Origin: Proteromonas lacertae
Taxonomy: Eukaryota; Sar; Bigyra; Opalinata; Proteromonadidae
DNA: 64,000 nucleotides
Direction: 5' to 3'
Assembly: GCA_002245135.1 (NCBI GenBank)
Contig: NGBS01000297.1
Location: 62,001 to 126,000 of the forward strand
Below the pieces are notes generated by a model. That model was not told where the DNA came from. It was given only the letters and a program-made list of their open reading frames with translations, and ran no database searches. Below are positions 48,301 to 60,079 of the stretch, one piece after another. The position numbers were made by a program, and so were the translations under genes. Positions within the stretch are counted from its first letter, which is position 1; the number at the start of each line of letters is the position of its first letter.

Positions 48301-51300
48301 TCCTTGGAGTACAATGGAGGATAAAGCTACTGATCATAATTATTATATATGTGATTGGTCTAATAATACTGAAGGTATTGATCATGAAAAACGTAAAGTT
48401 GATTCTTTATTCGTCGCTTTATTAGTAGATATAAGTGGTGTATTTAGACCTGTTTCTGTTACATCAATTGATAATGTTGTTAGTGAAATATTTTATACCA
48501 ATAAAGTGGATAAAGGTGTTATAGGTTATAAAGTGGTATATAAGATCTATGATTCAAAAAGTAATGCTGATGGAGGTTTAGAAGCTGCAAAATTAGCTGT
48601 TCAAGATGATCCAGATTTAGTTATAGGATGTTATACAAATGCATGCAGAAATATTATTCAACCATATTTTGCTAGTCTATCTCCAGCTAAAGTGTTATGG
48701 TTCCCAGCTCCATTTGAAGCTCAACAATGTAAAGAGAATGTATTTTACACTGGTATGATATCCAACCAATTTATGGAAGTAATAGCTAATTATTTAACTA
48801 GATCAAGCACTAAAGCTAAAAGTTTAGCATTAATTCGGACATGCAGGTAGTTGGAGTCAACTAGTATTTACAATAGCCAAAAGTAAAGTTGATAAGACTG
48901 TTTATAATATATCAGAATATGAAATTACTGATGTGTTAAATATGCCAAACAAAGTAGCAGAAATGATTAGTAATATGCCATTTGGTGGTTCTATTATTAC
49001 AACTTATGATAGTGATGCATTGATGTCTTTATTGAGTAATTTAGATATTAATATATTTGAAAAAGATAAGTTTGAAGTATTTACCATGTTAGTAGATAGA
49101 GATTTAATTGAAACAGAGATAGTAAGTGAGAAATTTGATACTTTAGTAGTTTCTACACATTTTGATGAGTTTTCAGGAAAAAGTAGCAGAATTTATAATG
49201 TTACATATACTTATACTGGAAGAGAGTTTAACACTGCATTTGGTGAATCATCTGCATTAGCCTACAGGTTTTGGATTGAAGGTTTAAAGAAAGCAGGAAG
49301 AAAGCTAAGAGATCTTGATTTAAATCCATATTTATATAATGTAAGAACTACCTCATGTTCAGGTGATGCAATATTAAAGAATAATCACTATACATCATTA
49401 CATTTAGCAATAGGAAAATGGAATTCCGATCATACAGTAACAATGAAATATTCACAAACACAATCAATAGATCCAATGGCTTGGAATTGGGATTTACCTG
49501 AATCAAACCAGTTAGTTTGTGATTATGAAAATTATGAGAATAAGACTGAAGCTGAAAAACATTTAGTAAATGCTTTGAATGTATTATTAGCTATTTCACA
49601 ATCAGGAGAGAATAAAGAGAATGATGATAAATTATTGACTGTAATAAATGTAGGAATTAATCAAATAAATAATCAAAATGGTTTATTAAACAAACAATTA
49701 TATTTAACAACAGTAGATATTGGTCTAACAGAATCTCAATGTTATAATTCAATAATGAATGCATTGGAAGAAAAACAATTTGAAGTTATATTTTCAACAG
49801 CAACTTCTGCTTGTGCTGACATGTTTGTTAGTTATATCGCTGAGAATAATATTCCTTGGTTCCAGATAGGTTATGTTGGTGGTGAAAGTTGTAATGAATA
49901 TTTGTATTATTCAAGTAGAGAACCAAGCACAATAGATAGAATAATTGACACTTATGCTAGACCAGATGATCAGAAGAAAATGACATTTGTTTTAATTGGT
50001 TCAAAAGATGAATATAGTGTAAATGCAATAGAATATACTACTAAATATTTGGATTATAAGAAATTTATTGTTGATTCTTCAACTACAGTTGATAATACAT
50101 TTACTGATTTTGAAAGTACAGCTGAAAATATAAAGAATAGAAATCCAAATGGTTGTACAATATTATTCTTTGGCAGTGTAACAAATCATATTAATTTAGA
50201 TAAAGCATTAAAAGCTCAAAATATGGATATTGAAACTTACCCAATTATGTCCTACTCAACAGGTGAGAATATGTTAGGCAAAGGAGTTAGACAATTCTTT
50301 TCTGCACAATCGTATTTCAGTTCAATTGATAGTGAAGAAAATAGAGTATTTAAACAAGCAATAGTTGGATTTTCAGTATCAGAATTTACTGAATTAATGA
50401 GTAATACATATTCTGTCTTTCACATGTGGGCAGAAGCTGTAGATGAAACTCAATCATCCAAATCTGATGTAATAATGAATAAATTACACAATATGCAATA
50501 TAATTCACCAGAAGGTATTATAAAAATGAATACTAATCATTATTTAAGTCATTTTCTGTTAATTGGTAGAAAGAATCAAGATGATGCTGGTTTTACTGTT
50601 GTTTATAAATCAAAGAATGCATTAACTCCACAACCATGGAAGAAGTTTGTAAATGATGGAATATATAAATGTGATTTTAGTGATGAAAGTATTGGTTCAA
50701 AGCAGAAAGATATGACTACAACAATTGGTATATTAAACTCATACACTGGTATATATTCAGCTACTGAAAGAGCAATGACAGATGGAATAATTGAAGCAGT
50801 GAATGAGTTAAATGAAAATGGAGGTGTGTTAGAACGAAAAATTCAAATTGAAGTAAGAGATCCACAGTCAGTAAGAGAGAAATATGTTCAAATGGCTAAT
50901 GAATTAGGAAGATTAGATGAAGTAAAAGCAGTTTTTGGTGTTGGTAGGTATGAAATACAAAATGAAGTTGCTCCAGTGTTTGACAAATATACAACACCAT
51001 TCTTTTATCCAGGTAATACTGCTGGTGAATTTTGTAGTAAATATACATTCAGTTTTCAATCAACCACAAGTCAACTTACTAATGCTCTTGAGAAATATGT
51101 TTTAGAGAATTACAAGAATTATATATTAATCCAAAATCCTAAGAATTCATATTCTACACTTGGTACAGAATCTATCAAGTATGCAATTGAATATATTCAT
51201 TTAACAATTAATGGAATATACAACTCGACAGAATTGGATAAACTAGACGAAATTACAGATGATGAATTTAGTAAGAGTCTGACAATTATATCAACAGGAG

Positions 51301-54276
51301 TTGATAGTTTCGAAACTGTAATGAATTATTTCTGTAATAGAAAACTTACAGCAAGTAAAATACCAATGTTAGTAACATCATTAGATGGAAGAGTATTGCG
51401 AAGGATTGATGATAAATGTGTAAAAGGATTATACTTCTTAACTACATTTGTTCAAGATATGGGAATATCAACATCTGATAGAAATACTTACATTGAAACA
51501 GCTTCTACCTTTGTAGATAGATTGCATAATTCATTTGGCAGTGATGCGGTTTTAACAGCAGCAATGGAAGCTGGTTATACAGCAGTGAAACTATGGTCAG
51601 ATGTTGTAGAGAATACTTATACATTTGATCAAACTCAAATTCGATTGAGATTATATGGTTATTCCTATTCAAGTCCAACTGGTAATATAGAAGTTAATAC
51701 AAATGGTTATACAAATAGAGTCATTTATTATGGTCAAGTTGGTGATCAATATACTTCCAGTATAATCGATTATAGTTCAAAAGGTGAAGAAGGTCTTGCT
51801 TATGATCAATATTTACCTGGTAATGAAGGAAAGACATGTGATTTTACATCAAATGATGAAGATGGAATAGTTCATAATGAATATATTGAATTAGTGTTTT
51901 TGCATGATAAAGATAATTATGATAAAGAAATTCCAATAATGTTGACAGAAATATATGCAGTAAAAGAAATCAATTACAACCAAATCAATGGATTTTCTGT
52001 GAAAGCATTGTTTGTATTTGGTTCAGATGCTAATGATTTTGATAATCAATTATTGAAATACCAAAATGATAGTAATGTGATGGGCTTTATAGGATGTCAT
52101 AGTGTTGTATGTAGAGAATCAGCATTAAAAGCAGCTCAAAATAGCAATAAAATATTTATGAATTTAGGAGTAAGTGAAGGTAATTATTGTTCAAAGAATA
52201 TAGTGAATATTGGAAGAACAGCTTATCAAAGTGTCAGAATTGGAATTGACTATTGTATTACACAGTCGTTGAATTTGTTCTATTTCTTAGGAGATGATTC
52301 AGATAAATTATCTCATGCTTATTTCGAATATGCATCAAATTATATAAAAGAATTGTTCGATATAAATTTGAAATCTAATTTTATTCAAGATAGAACAATA
52401 ACAAGTGATACAGTGAAAGGAGTATATGAAAGAATTGATAAAGCGAGAGATGAAGGTTCAATTGTATTATTATATTCATTAACAGGAGAAAGAAGTATCA
52501 CATTTTTGAATTTTGTACAATCACTTTCATTAATATCAAGATATATTGATATATTATTTATAACCTATGATCATTATGAATATAGAAAATTCGATTTATC
52601 TCCATTTGAAGGTTCTTTAATATCTTTAAGTTTCAGTAGTTCTTTAACATCCGATGTTGCTCAATCATTTATTAGTGATGTAAATGAAAATCTTGGTACT
52701 AATCGATATGTATCTGAACCAATAGAAAGTGTGAAAATCGCAATGGATTTGTGGAAAGAAGCAATGACAAAAGGATATACAGATTCTGGAAATAGGAAGC
52801 CAGCAATTGATTATATGTTAATAAATATGATAAATATAGATAGTTCAGCTCCATCTGGTTCATTTACATTAGAATCTAGTAATTATGCGTTAAGAAGTGT
52901 TTATATATTTGAAATAGCTGAAGATGGTAGTAGAAATCAAGTTCATCCTTATAAAGGTGGTGCAACAATTGATTTACCTCCTCATCCTTTCTATGGTGAA
53001 GATGTACCTGGTAGCTGTAAATTTGGTAAACAAGATATATTCTATGAATATGATACTGCTATTTATGCAATTTATTATGTATTATTTGCATTAGCAATGA
53101 TATGTTCATTATTCTCATTGGTATTTACAATAAAGAATCGTAATAAGAAAGTAATTAGATGTTTTGGAAGAGCTTATAGTTTTGTATTATCAATATGTTT
53201 AATTTTAATTACTTTATCAGCTGTTCCTATTAGTTTATATCCTTCTGATGAGAATATAGTTTGTATGACAAGACCAGCATTTTTAGGTGCATTTTATAAG
53301 ATTACAATGGGAGTATTACTAGCAAAATCAACGAAAATATTCTCCAAAGCAAGAAGAAGGACTAATATTATCGTTTCAAAAGTATATTTATTTTTTATCA
53401 ATTATATATATATATATATATATATATAGACTCGTATATCAATAAGAAGAATATTAGGATTTGTTGTTCCATTAATATTAGTAGAACTTATAGAGATAAT
53501 CTTGTGGGGTATATTAGATCCAAATGAGTATATGGCAGTTTCAAGTCAAAAATACAGCACTTATTTTACTAATAGTTATATTCGAGAATGTACCATTTCT
53601 ACACCATTTACGTATTAATAATAATAATTATCATTATGTTATATAAAATAGAATAATTGAGATTGGTATTGATGGAATAATTGCATTGATATATTTATAC
53701 ATAAGTTATGCAAGTAGAAATGTTTCAAATGAATTCAATGATTCTTTGGGATTGTTTTTAACTGGTATTATAGTTAATATCCTTTTTTAATTGATATATA
53801 TAATCTATATATTTATATTTCTTTAATTCAATGTTTTTACCTATTCTTGGAGCTGTTTTAGTTGCTTTAGATTTTAATATAAACAATGAACCAGATAGTG
53901 TTTTGTTATTCAGAGGAATTGGTATTCAAATACATGTTATTATTATTGCTTTATTGCAATTTGGATATATCCTTTTTATTTATTATCATATTATTATTGA
54001 TATAGTCAACTTAATTTACTGTTTTTACTGAAATTAGTGAATTTGTACTTAAATGATGATGCAGCTCATATAACATCATCGGGAAGTGCAGCAAATGCAT
54101 CAAGAGGTATTCCATTAAGTGGAAACACATCGTCTCATGGATATTCTCAATCATTGCTAAAATCAAGTACTTTAACTATGACCCACACAAGAGCATTCAA
54201 CACACATGGAATATTCACAAACACAACACAAACACAACAGAATGTGAAAACTCAAACTCAACAAAATCCTCATTAA
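42373..54276 (+). CDS. Giant class C GPCR-like receptor with about nine tandem Venus-flytrap modules
   Basis: Starts with a signal peptide (MKYIIFLLILIFYKSTDCA). The ectodomain is a chain of periplasmic-binding-protein-like (ANF receptor/amide-urea type) modules. Module starts are recognisable at about 42420, 43540 (ALYIGLSIYGNNERG), 44830, 45995, 47215 (IVLIVPLSGEYYFIG), 48400 (FVALLVDISGVFRP), 49570, 50715 (TIGILNSYTGIYSATER) and 51890, so the period is 1.15-1.2 kb. Many modules end with CDW/CDF/CDY before the next begins. After SCKFGKQDI (about 53020) come seven hydrophobic helices with class C marks, including GVLLAKSTKIF after TM3 (compare GxxFAKTWR of GABA-B receptors). The tail is Ser/Gln-rich. 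Introns are short. Frame breaks cluster at 42468-43990 (about five) and one at 48837. Likely a surface sensor for small ligands; the ligand is unknown. Confidence 0.85.
53041..54010 (+). other. Seven-transmembrane domain (class C type) of the giant receptor
   Basis: Hydrophobic segments in order: TM1 IYAIYYVLFALAMICSLFSL, TM2 FVLSICLILITLSAVPISLY, TM3 FLGAFYKITMGVLLAKSTKI, TM4 ILGFVVPLILVELIEIILWG, TM5 IGIDGIIALIYLYISY, TM6 split around a poorly defined intron at about 53770-53830, and TM7 IQIHVIIIALLQFGY. The Cys in VCMTRPAF before TM3 fits the class C disulphide position. TM6-TM7 splicing is uncertain: no canonical acceptor is found before FLPILGAVLVALDF. Confidence 0.75.
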
Positions 54277-54400
54277 TTTTTAGATATTGCAAAGTAATGT
54301 TTATTATTATTATAAATACTTTAATATATTTTTGTGATATTATATTGAAGAAAATTAACAAACAAATTTTGATAAATTTATTTAATTTATAATAACATTC

Positions 54401-55566
54401 TTATATAGCAATAGATAATTGATTTTCACATGCAGCTCCATAATATCCAGAAAAACACTCACATAAACCATCGTTAGTATTACATAAACCTCTTCCACTA
54501 CATAATAATTGAGTTGGTAATTTATCAGTCACATTTAGTTTTATCTGGTTGTACAGTTGGAGTTGGATCTTTTTTCTCATCATAGTTATTAGGTATAACT
54601 GTAAATTCACTAGCACAATATTTAGTAACATCAGCATATTTAGCATCAATTGTTATTGATAATAAACCAGATTCCACAATTTAACTGAAACAGTTCGATT
54701 GTGATAATGGATTTATTAATCGAATTGATCTTCTTATTTCTTCAGCATATTCAGATGCAAAGGCAGTATCAAGCTTATCATTATCATTTTAGCAATATTT
54801 ACTTAAATCTCTTGCTTTAACATCAGTTGATTCATAGCTTATACCATCATATTTATATTGGAAATAATAATCTACATCTTTATAATCACTGTTTTGTATC
54901 AAGTGTAAATGTAAATTCATATCTAAATTCCTTTGATTCTTGTCCACTAACTGGATCAACTCCCATTATACACTGTCTCAAATTACAATCAACACCTTCC
55001 CATCCTTTATCACATACACATGTTCGATATTTCATCGTATCCCATGTATAATATGTATTTTTTTCACTTTCAGCTAAAATGGCAGATCCAGATAAACAAC
55101 TACCATGTCCACTACATGTTCTACCTTCTACTGCACTTGGACAACTACGACGTTGACATGAACTACCTTCAAAACCAGGGAAACATGTACAAGTGCCTGT
55201 TGCTCTATCACATAATCCAGCATTTGAACATTCAGCATAACGATGTGCTCTGGATGAGGTTACATAGAAATTTAAATTCTCAGCTATTCCTGAATTTGGT
55301 CTCCATTCTGTTTTTACAGCATTATCTGTGATTTTACCATCATGATCAAGATCACCGAGAGGAATATCGATAAATGCTTCTCCATATGGACAAATTCCTA
55401 ATATTGTTAAATAAAAAATATACTTTCAGAACAATCACTTGCTCCCCAGCCAATAAAACATTCACACTTATCATTCTGTCCACATATACCATGACCACCA
55501 CACATGTTTTGGCAGCAATACGAATATGCTATAAAAAGAAGGAATAACTCTAATTTTAACTTCATA
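54401..55566 (-). CDS. Mastigoneme-like EGF protein, broken reading frame
   Basis: Paralogue of the 60080 gene. Signal peptide ([16 protein letters not shown]), then EGF-like [68 protein letters not shown], a [10 protein letters not shown] core and a final [20 protein letters not shown] module ending SIAI. The order is identical to the neighbour and to stramenopile flagellar-hair proteins. The second half carries frame shifts near 54892, 54680 and 54540 and in-frame TAA triplets at about 54805 and 54675. Some TAA sites vanish if paired one-base insertions and deletions are assumed (TVSVK then IVESGLLS). Either the gene is decaying or this stretch is poorly sequenced. Conserved Cys residues are retained, which favours a working gene. 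Confidence 0.75.
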
Positions 55567-55663
55567 AACGTAAATAAAATATGAAAAAAAGCTATTCGTT
55601 TTGCTTTTATTTTAAAAAAAGTGATCGTTTCAGAGTAGTTTTTTTAATTTTTTGAAATTTTAT

Positions 55664-57368
55664 ATGGAAGGCAAAGAAGAAAAGAAGGAAGATCCTAAAA
55701 AACAGATGGATGAGTTCCGGATGAAACTATTTGCAGAAAGAGCTAAAGCTAAACCCAAAAGAAAAGTAAATCCAGAAGCTAGAGCAATTGGAGAGAATAT
55801 TATAAAGATGGTATATATTAATATGTTTATTTGAATAGTTGAGTGATTCTTCAAATGGTAGTGAGAGTAAATTAGCTGATGAGCAAGAAGTACAAGAAGA
55901 AGAATCTATTCACAACATTCAAAAGGAAATGTATGATTCAATAAATCCAAGCAAACAAACAAAAAGCCTTCCGTCACTTTCGCAATACGAACCACACGAA
56001 AGCATGACAGTTTCTGATTCTTCTCAACCTGATTTTACTACATCAAATCCACCACTATTAGATGTGCCAGAAGATGGATCATTACCAGTAGGAAATGCAG
56101 AAGATCTTACAGTTTGTCAGCCGTTCAATAAGGTATGGACTGAAAATATAGAATTTGACACAAACGAACCTTTAACAGATGAGCAAACATATCAACCAGA
56201 ATTTGAGCCAGATTTAAATCCATATGAAGACTTAGAACCATTAAAAGAGACAATGAGAGAATATGAAGGAGGAGATTTAGGATTAGATGCTACACATCCA
56301 CTAGAAGATATATTAGCGAAGCATAACAAAGAAATTAATAAAATCAGTGAAATAAAAGGAAAAAAGAAGGAAGAAAAGAAAAAAAAGAATGAAAATGAAA
56401 ATGAAAATGAAAATGATAAAGAAGAAAAAATAGTAAATACTAAATTGAAAGATGTTGAAATCGATGATGGTAGTATTAATAAGAAGCTAACAAATAGTTT
56501 ATTCAGTCCATCTATGAAGAGGAATATTACACCAGAGAAAGCCAGAAAGAAAGAAAAAGAATTTCTAGAAGCACAAAAAGAACGATTAGATAAAAGGTTA
56601 ATAATGAAAGAAATAAAAGCTAAAAAGATAGAAGAAAATCAAATAAAGCAACAACAAAACCAGCCACCACCACTACCACAACCAACTTCAGCTACAAAAT
56701 CAAAACAGAAAACTCCAAGTAGAATGAATGAAAGTAAAATATCTGAAACTAAAACTCCTGATACTGTTAATAATAATAAAGTTCCACATAAAGTGACTCA
56801 ATCTAAAGAAAGAACTCCATCAGCTAAAGGTAAAGATACACCTAAAGCAGTGATTGTAGCGAGAAGAAAACTGTCATTAAATAGTTATAATAGTAAAGAT
56901 AAAGATAAAAATAATGGAAGTGAAAATAACAACAACAATAACAGTGGAGATGTGAAAGGATATTTGTATAAGAAACAGATTGAAAAGGCAGTAGTTCCAG
57001 CTTATAAAGCACCTCCTAAACCTTCCAATAAGAAGATTATAAAGATAGCTATCAATGATATTTGTCTTCCTGTTAATTTGCATAAGAAAGAGAATGCTAA
57101 AGTGATGAATGAAATGACAACTTCAACATGTAATAGATATTGTATAGTTTTGAAGGATAATATCATCTATAAGTCACTTTATGGAATGAATGACACAAAT
57201 GACAAAGGATTGAAGTTGCATGGTATTGGACCAAATGTACTTGAAGCAAATATGGTTAAGGATTATTTGAAATATAACAGTGTGAAAAAGGAATTTAATA
57301 AAGTTGAGGTGAGTAATTTTACTTCAACTGTTGATGCTGTTATACTATTTCCATCCTATTATAGTTAA
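55664..57368 (+). CDS. CKK-domain protein (CAMSAP/Patronin-like microtubule minus-end binder)
   Basis: About 560 residues. The N-terminus is charged (KEEKKEDPKKQMDEFRMKLF), followed by disordered acidic sequence and a Lys/Glu coiled coil at about residues 290-350 (RKKEKEFLEAQKERLDKRL). The last 125 residues form a CKK domain: SNKKIIKIAINDICLPV, then RYCIVLKDNIIYKSLYGM, LHGIGPNVLEANMVKDYL and KYNSVKKEF, ending STVDAVILF. These match CAMSAP landmarks N..I..AI...CL.G, GIGP..I...M...YKYNS and the final VDA. CKK domains recognise microtubule minus ends. The calponin-homology domain of animal CAMSAPs is absent, as in many protist CKK proteins. One intron at 55811-55838. Frame intact. Confidence 0.88.
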
Positions 57369-57505
57369 TATATTTACGATTTATGCAATATGTTAAGTAT
57401 TTAAGGAGAAAAAAGAAAAATAATAATATAGGCTTGATTCTCATCAAGCAATTTATCAACTTTTTTTATTTTTTCTCTTGTTACGTTGATTGTTAATTTT
57501 CTAAA

Positions 57506-59943
57506 ATGGGTCTTACAGAAAGTAGTGATGGTATAAATGTATTTTTGATATTGTTATAGAAGAATCAGTCGATTTGGATGATAAAGCTTGGTTAAGTGAT
57601 GAAAACCCAAATAAAGATAATAAACTAGGTGGTGATGATTATGATGATTTAAGACTTGAAGAAAGTGGATCTGATTTTAGTTATACAGCTGATACAACGT
57701 CAATTGTTTCACGGCAAGACATAACTCTGATAAAACATCATCATTCTAATTCCAATTCACAATCAAATTCTTTCAATAATTCAGAAGTATCTTCAGATTC
57801 AATAGAAACAAATCAGCCCAATCCCAATGTCTTACATTCTATAATCACAGCAAACCCTTTAATACAAGCAAATACAACCAATACAAACATGTATTTACTT
57901 CAAAATCCCAATCTCTCTGAAAATCAAATAAAAATATCAAAACAACTCATAAACACAAACGAAATAGAAAGTGAAAGTGAATATATACCAATAACTGAAG
58001 AGGAAATATCATTTGCAAGGAATTGTTATATTCCAACAACTGAACCAAATAGAGAATATTCCAATCATTTCATCGAGTATAATTATCATTTTATTAATAT
58101 TATTTTAAATAGACGAAAACCACTCACTACATTCTATGATGAATACGAAGTATATGAAATAATAGGAAATGGTTCATTTGCTACAGTATATAGAGGAATG
58201 CAATTAGAATCAAGATGTGAAGTGGCAATCAAAATCATCAAGAAAAATACAGATTTAATCTACGAAATGTTGAATAGAGAAGTGAATATAACAATGAATT
58301 TAAATCATAAGAATATAGTGAGATGTATTGGATTCTATGAAGAAGCAAATGAGTATTTTATAATCAATGAATTAATGAGTGGTGGAGAATTAATAAACAG
58401 AATTGGAACACCTGCATTAATGAATGAAACAAATATAAAAAGTATAGTAATAAACATATTAAAAGCATTATATTATATACATAAACGAGGAATAATCCAT
58501 AGAGATTTAAAACCTGAGAATATTATGTTTAAAAATACATGGGATTTATATGATTTGAAATTAACTGATTTTGGATTTGGCAAAATATTAAATGGTGAAA
58601 AAAGTTGTACAGTTTGTGGAACTTTGGATTATATTGCTCCAGAAGTATTGGAACATAAATATTATGATAATTCAATTGATATGTGGAGTTTAGGAGTAAT
58701 TGTTTATTATTTATTAACTACAAAATTACCTTTTAAAACACCAGTAGAATCGAGTGAAATATATAATATAAAGAATGGAATTTATAGTTTAAAATCGAGT
58801 GATTGGAATCCAATATCAGAATATGGAAAAGATTTTGTAAGACATTTGCTACAAGTTAATCCAATGAATAGATTAACAGTTGAAAGGGCATTATTACATC
58901 CATTTTTAAGGAGTTGTGAGTATTATATTGAATTAACAAAAGATGTAGAAATGAAGAGAATGAATGAAATAAGATATGAATGGAAAAATAGACTTGAAAA
59001 TGAATTTGATAATATCAATTATAAGATCAATAATGTTGATAATTTGTATGAAATAAATGATAAAATTGATGATGGATTATTTGGTTCAACATTTGAAGCA
59101 TTTCAGAAAGTAACAAGAATAAAAGTAATAGTGAAAAAGATAGAAATAAAACGAATAAATAATTTAAATGGATTATTGAATAATCTGAGATTGTTATTGA
59201 GTATTTATAACGATGGAATATGTAAATATTATCATATTGAAGATGTTGGGAAATATATAAATATAATAAGTGAAAGAATAGATGGAATTCCATTATTAAT
59301 ATTTCTACAGACATTAGAATCATTTAGTCAAGTTGATTTAATAAATATAATCTATGAATTACTATTATCTCTAAGATATTTGCATTATTTACATATTAAT
59401 CATGGAAATATCAAACCTGAGAATATTTATATATGTTATGAAGATGATAGATATAAAGTGAAGTTAAGTGATACTGGATTATATAGACATTATATAAAAG
59501 ATTTTAGTAAATACTCATTATTCTTAGATTTCTATTCTCCTGAAGTTTTGCTTAATAATTACAATGATGAAGAGAATAATGGAAGTATTGATATATGGAG
59601 TGTGGGAATATTGATGTATTTGATGTTCAGTGGTCATTTACCATTTCATAATATAAGCTGTGAAACGATAAACAGTCAGATTTATGGGAAATATTCATTT
59701 AAGCAGTTTGTGATTTGGAATAGTATTAGTTATAACACAAAGACATTGATAATGAAAATGTTGAGTGTAAATAGCAATGAAAGGATTACTGTGGATGAAT
59801 GTTTGAAACATCCTTTCTTTACTAAGTGTAATGATGAAGAGTTGATAAATATGCATCAAAAATCTATAATCAATGGTTATATACACTATACGAAGACATA
59901 TAATGAAAATCTGAGAAAATATAATTTGAAACTGAGTAAATAA
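57506..59943 (+). CDS. Tandem protein kinase plus pseudokinase, predicted myristoylated
   Basis: About 800 residues from MGLTESSDEE (Gly2 and Ser6 fit an N-myristoyl site). After an acidic Ser/Asn-rich region, kinase domain 1 (about residues 205-465) is complete: glycine loop IGNGSFATVYRG, VAIKIIKK lysine, HRDLKPEN catalytic loop, DFGFGK, APEVLEH and DMWSLGVIVYYLLT; it resembles the CaMK group. Domain 2 (about residues 510-780) keeps VIVKKIEI, KPENIYI, SPEVLL and DIWSVGILMYLMFSG. However, its glycine loop is DDGLFGSTFEAF, its catalytic loop is HGNIKPEN (no HRD Asp) and its metal loop is SDTG in place of DFG. Domain 2 is therefore probably inactive and regulatory. One intron at 57531-57559; frame otherwise open for 790 codons. 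Confidence 0.9.
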
Positions 59944-60047
59944 AATTGATATTCTGTGTGTTTGTTTATAATGATGAGTGTAATAAAATATACATAATAA
60001 TAAAAAAGGAAAGGTTGTATATTTTGAGATATCTACAGTCAACTGAC

Positions 60048-60060
60048 AATTCAAACCTTA
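60048..60060 (+). promoter_or_regulatory. Candidate promoter element AATTCAAACC upstream of the 60080 gene
   Basis: ACAATTCAAACCTTAG occurs on the coding strand about 22 bases before the ATG at 60080. It is the same ten-base core and spacing as upstream of the 17083 and 20367 genes on the minus strand. Confidence 0.4.
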
Positions 60061-60079
60061 GTTTTTAATCTTTTTTTTA

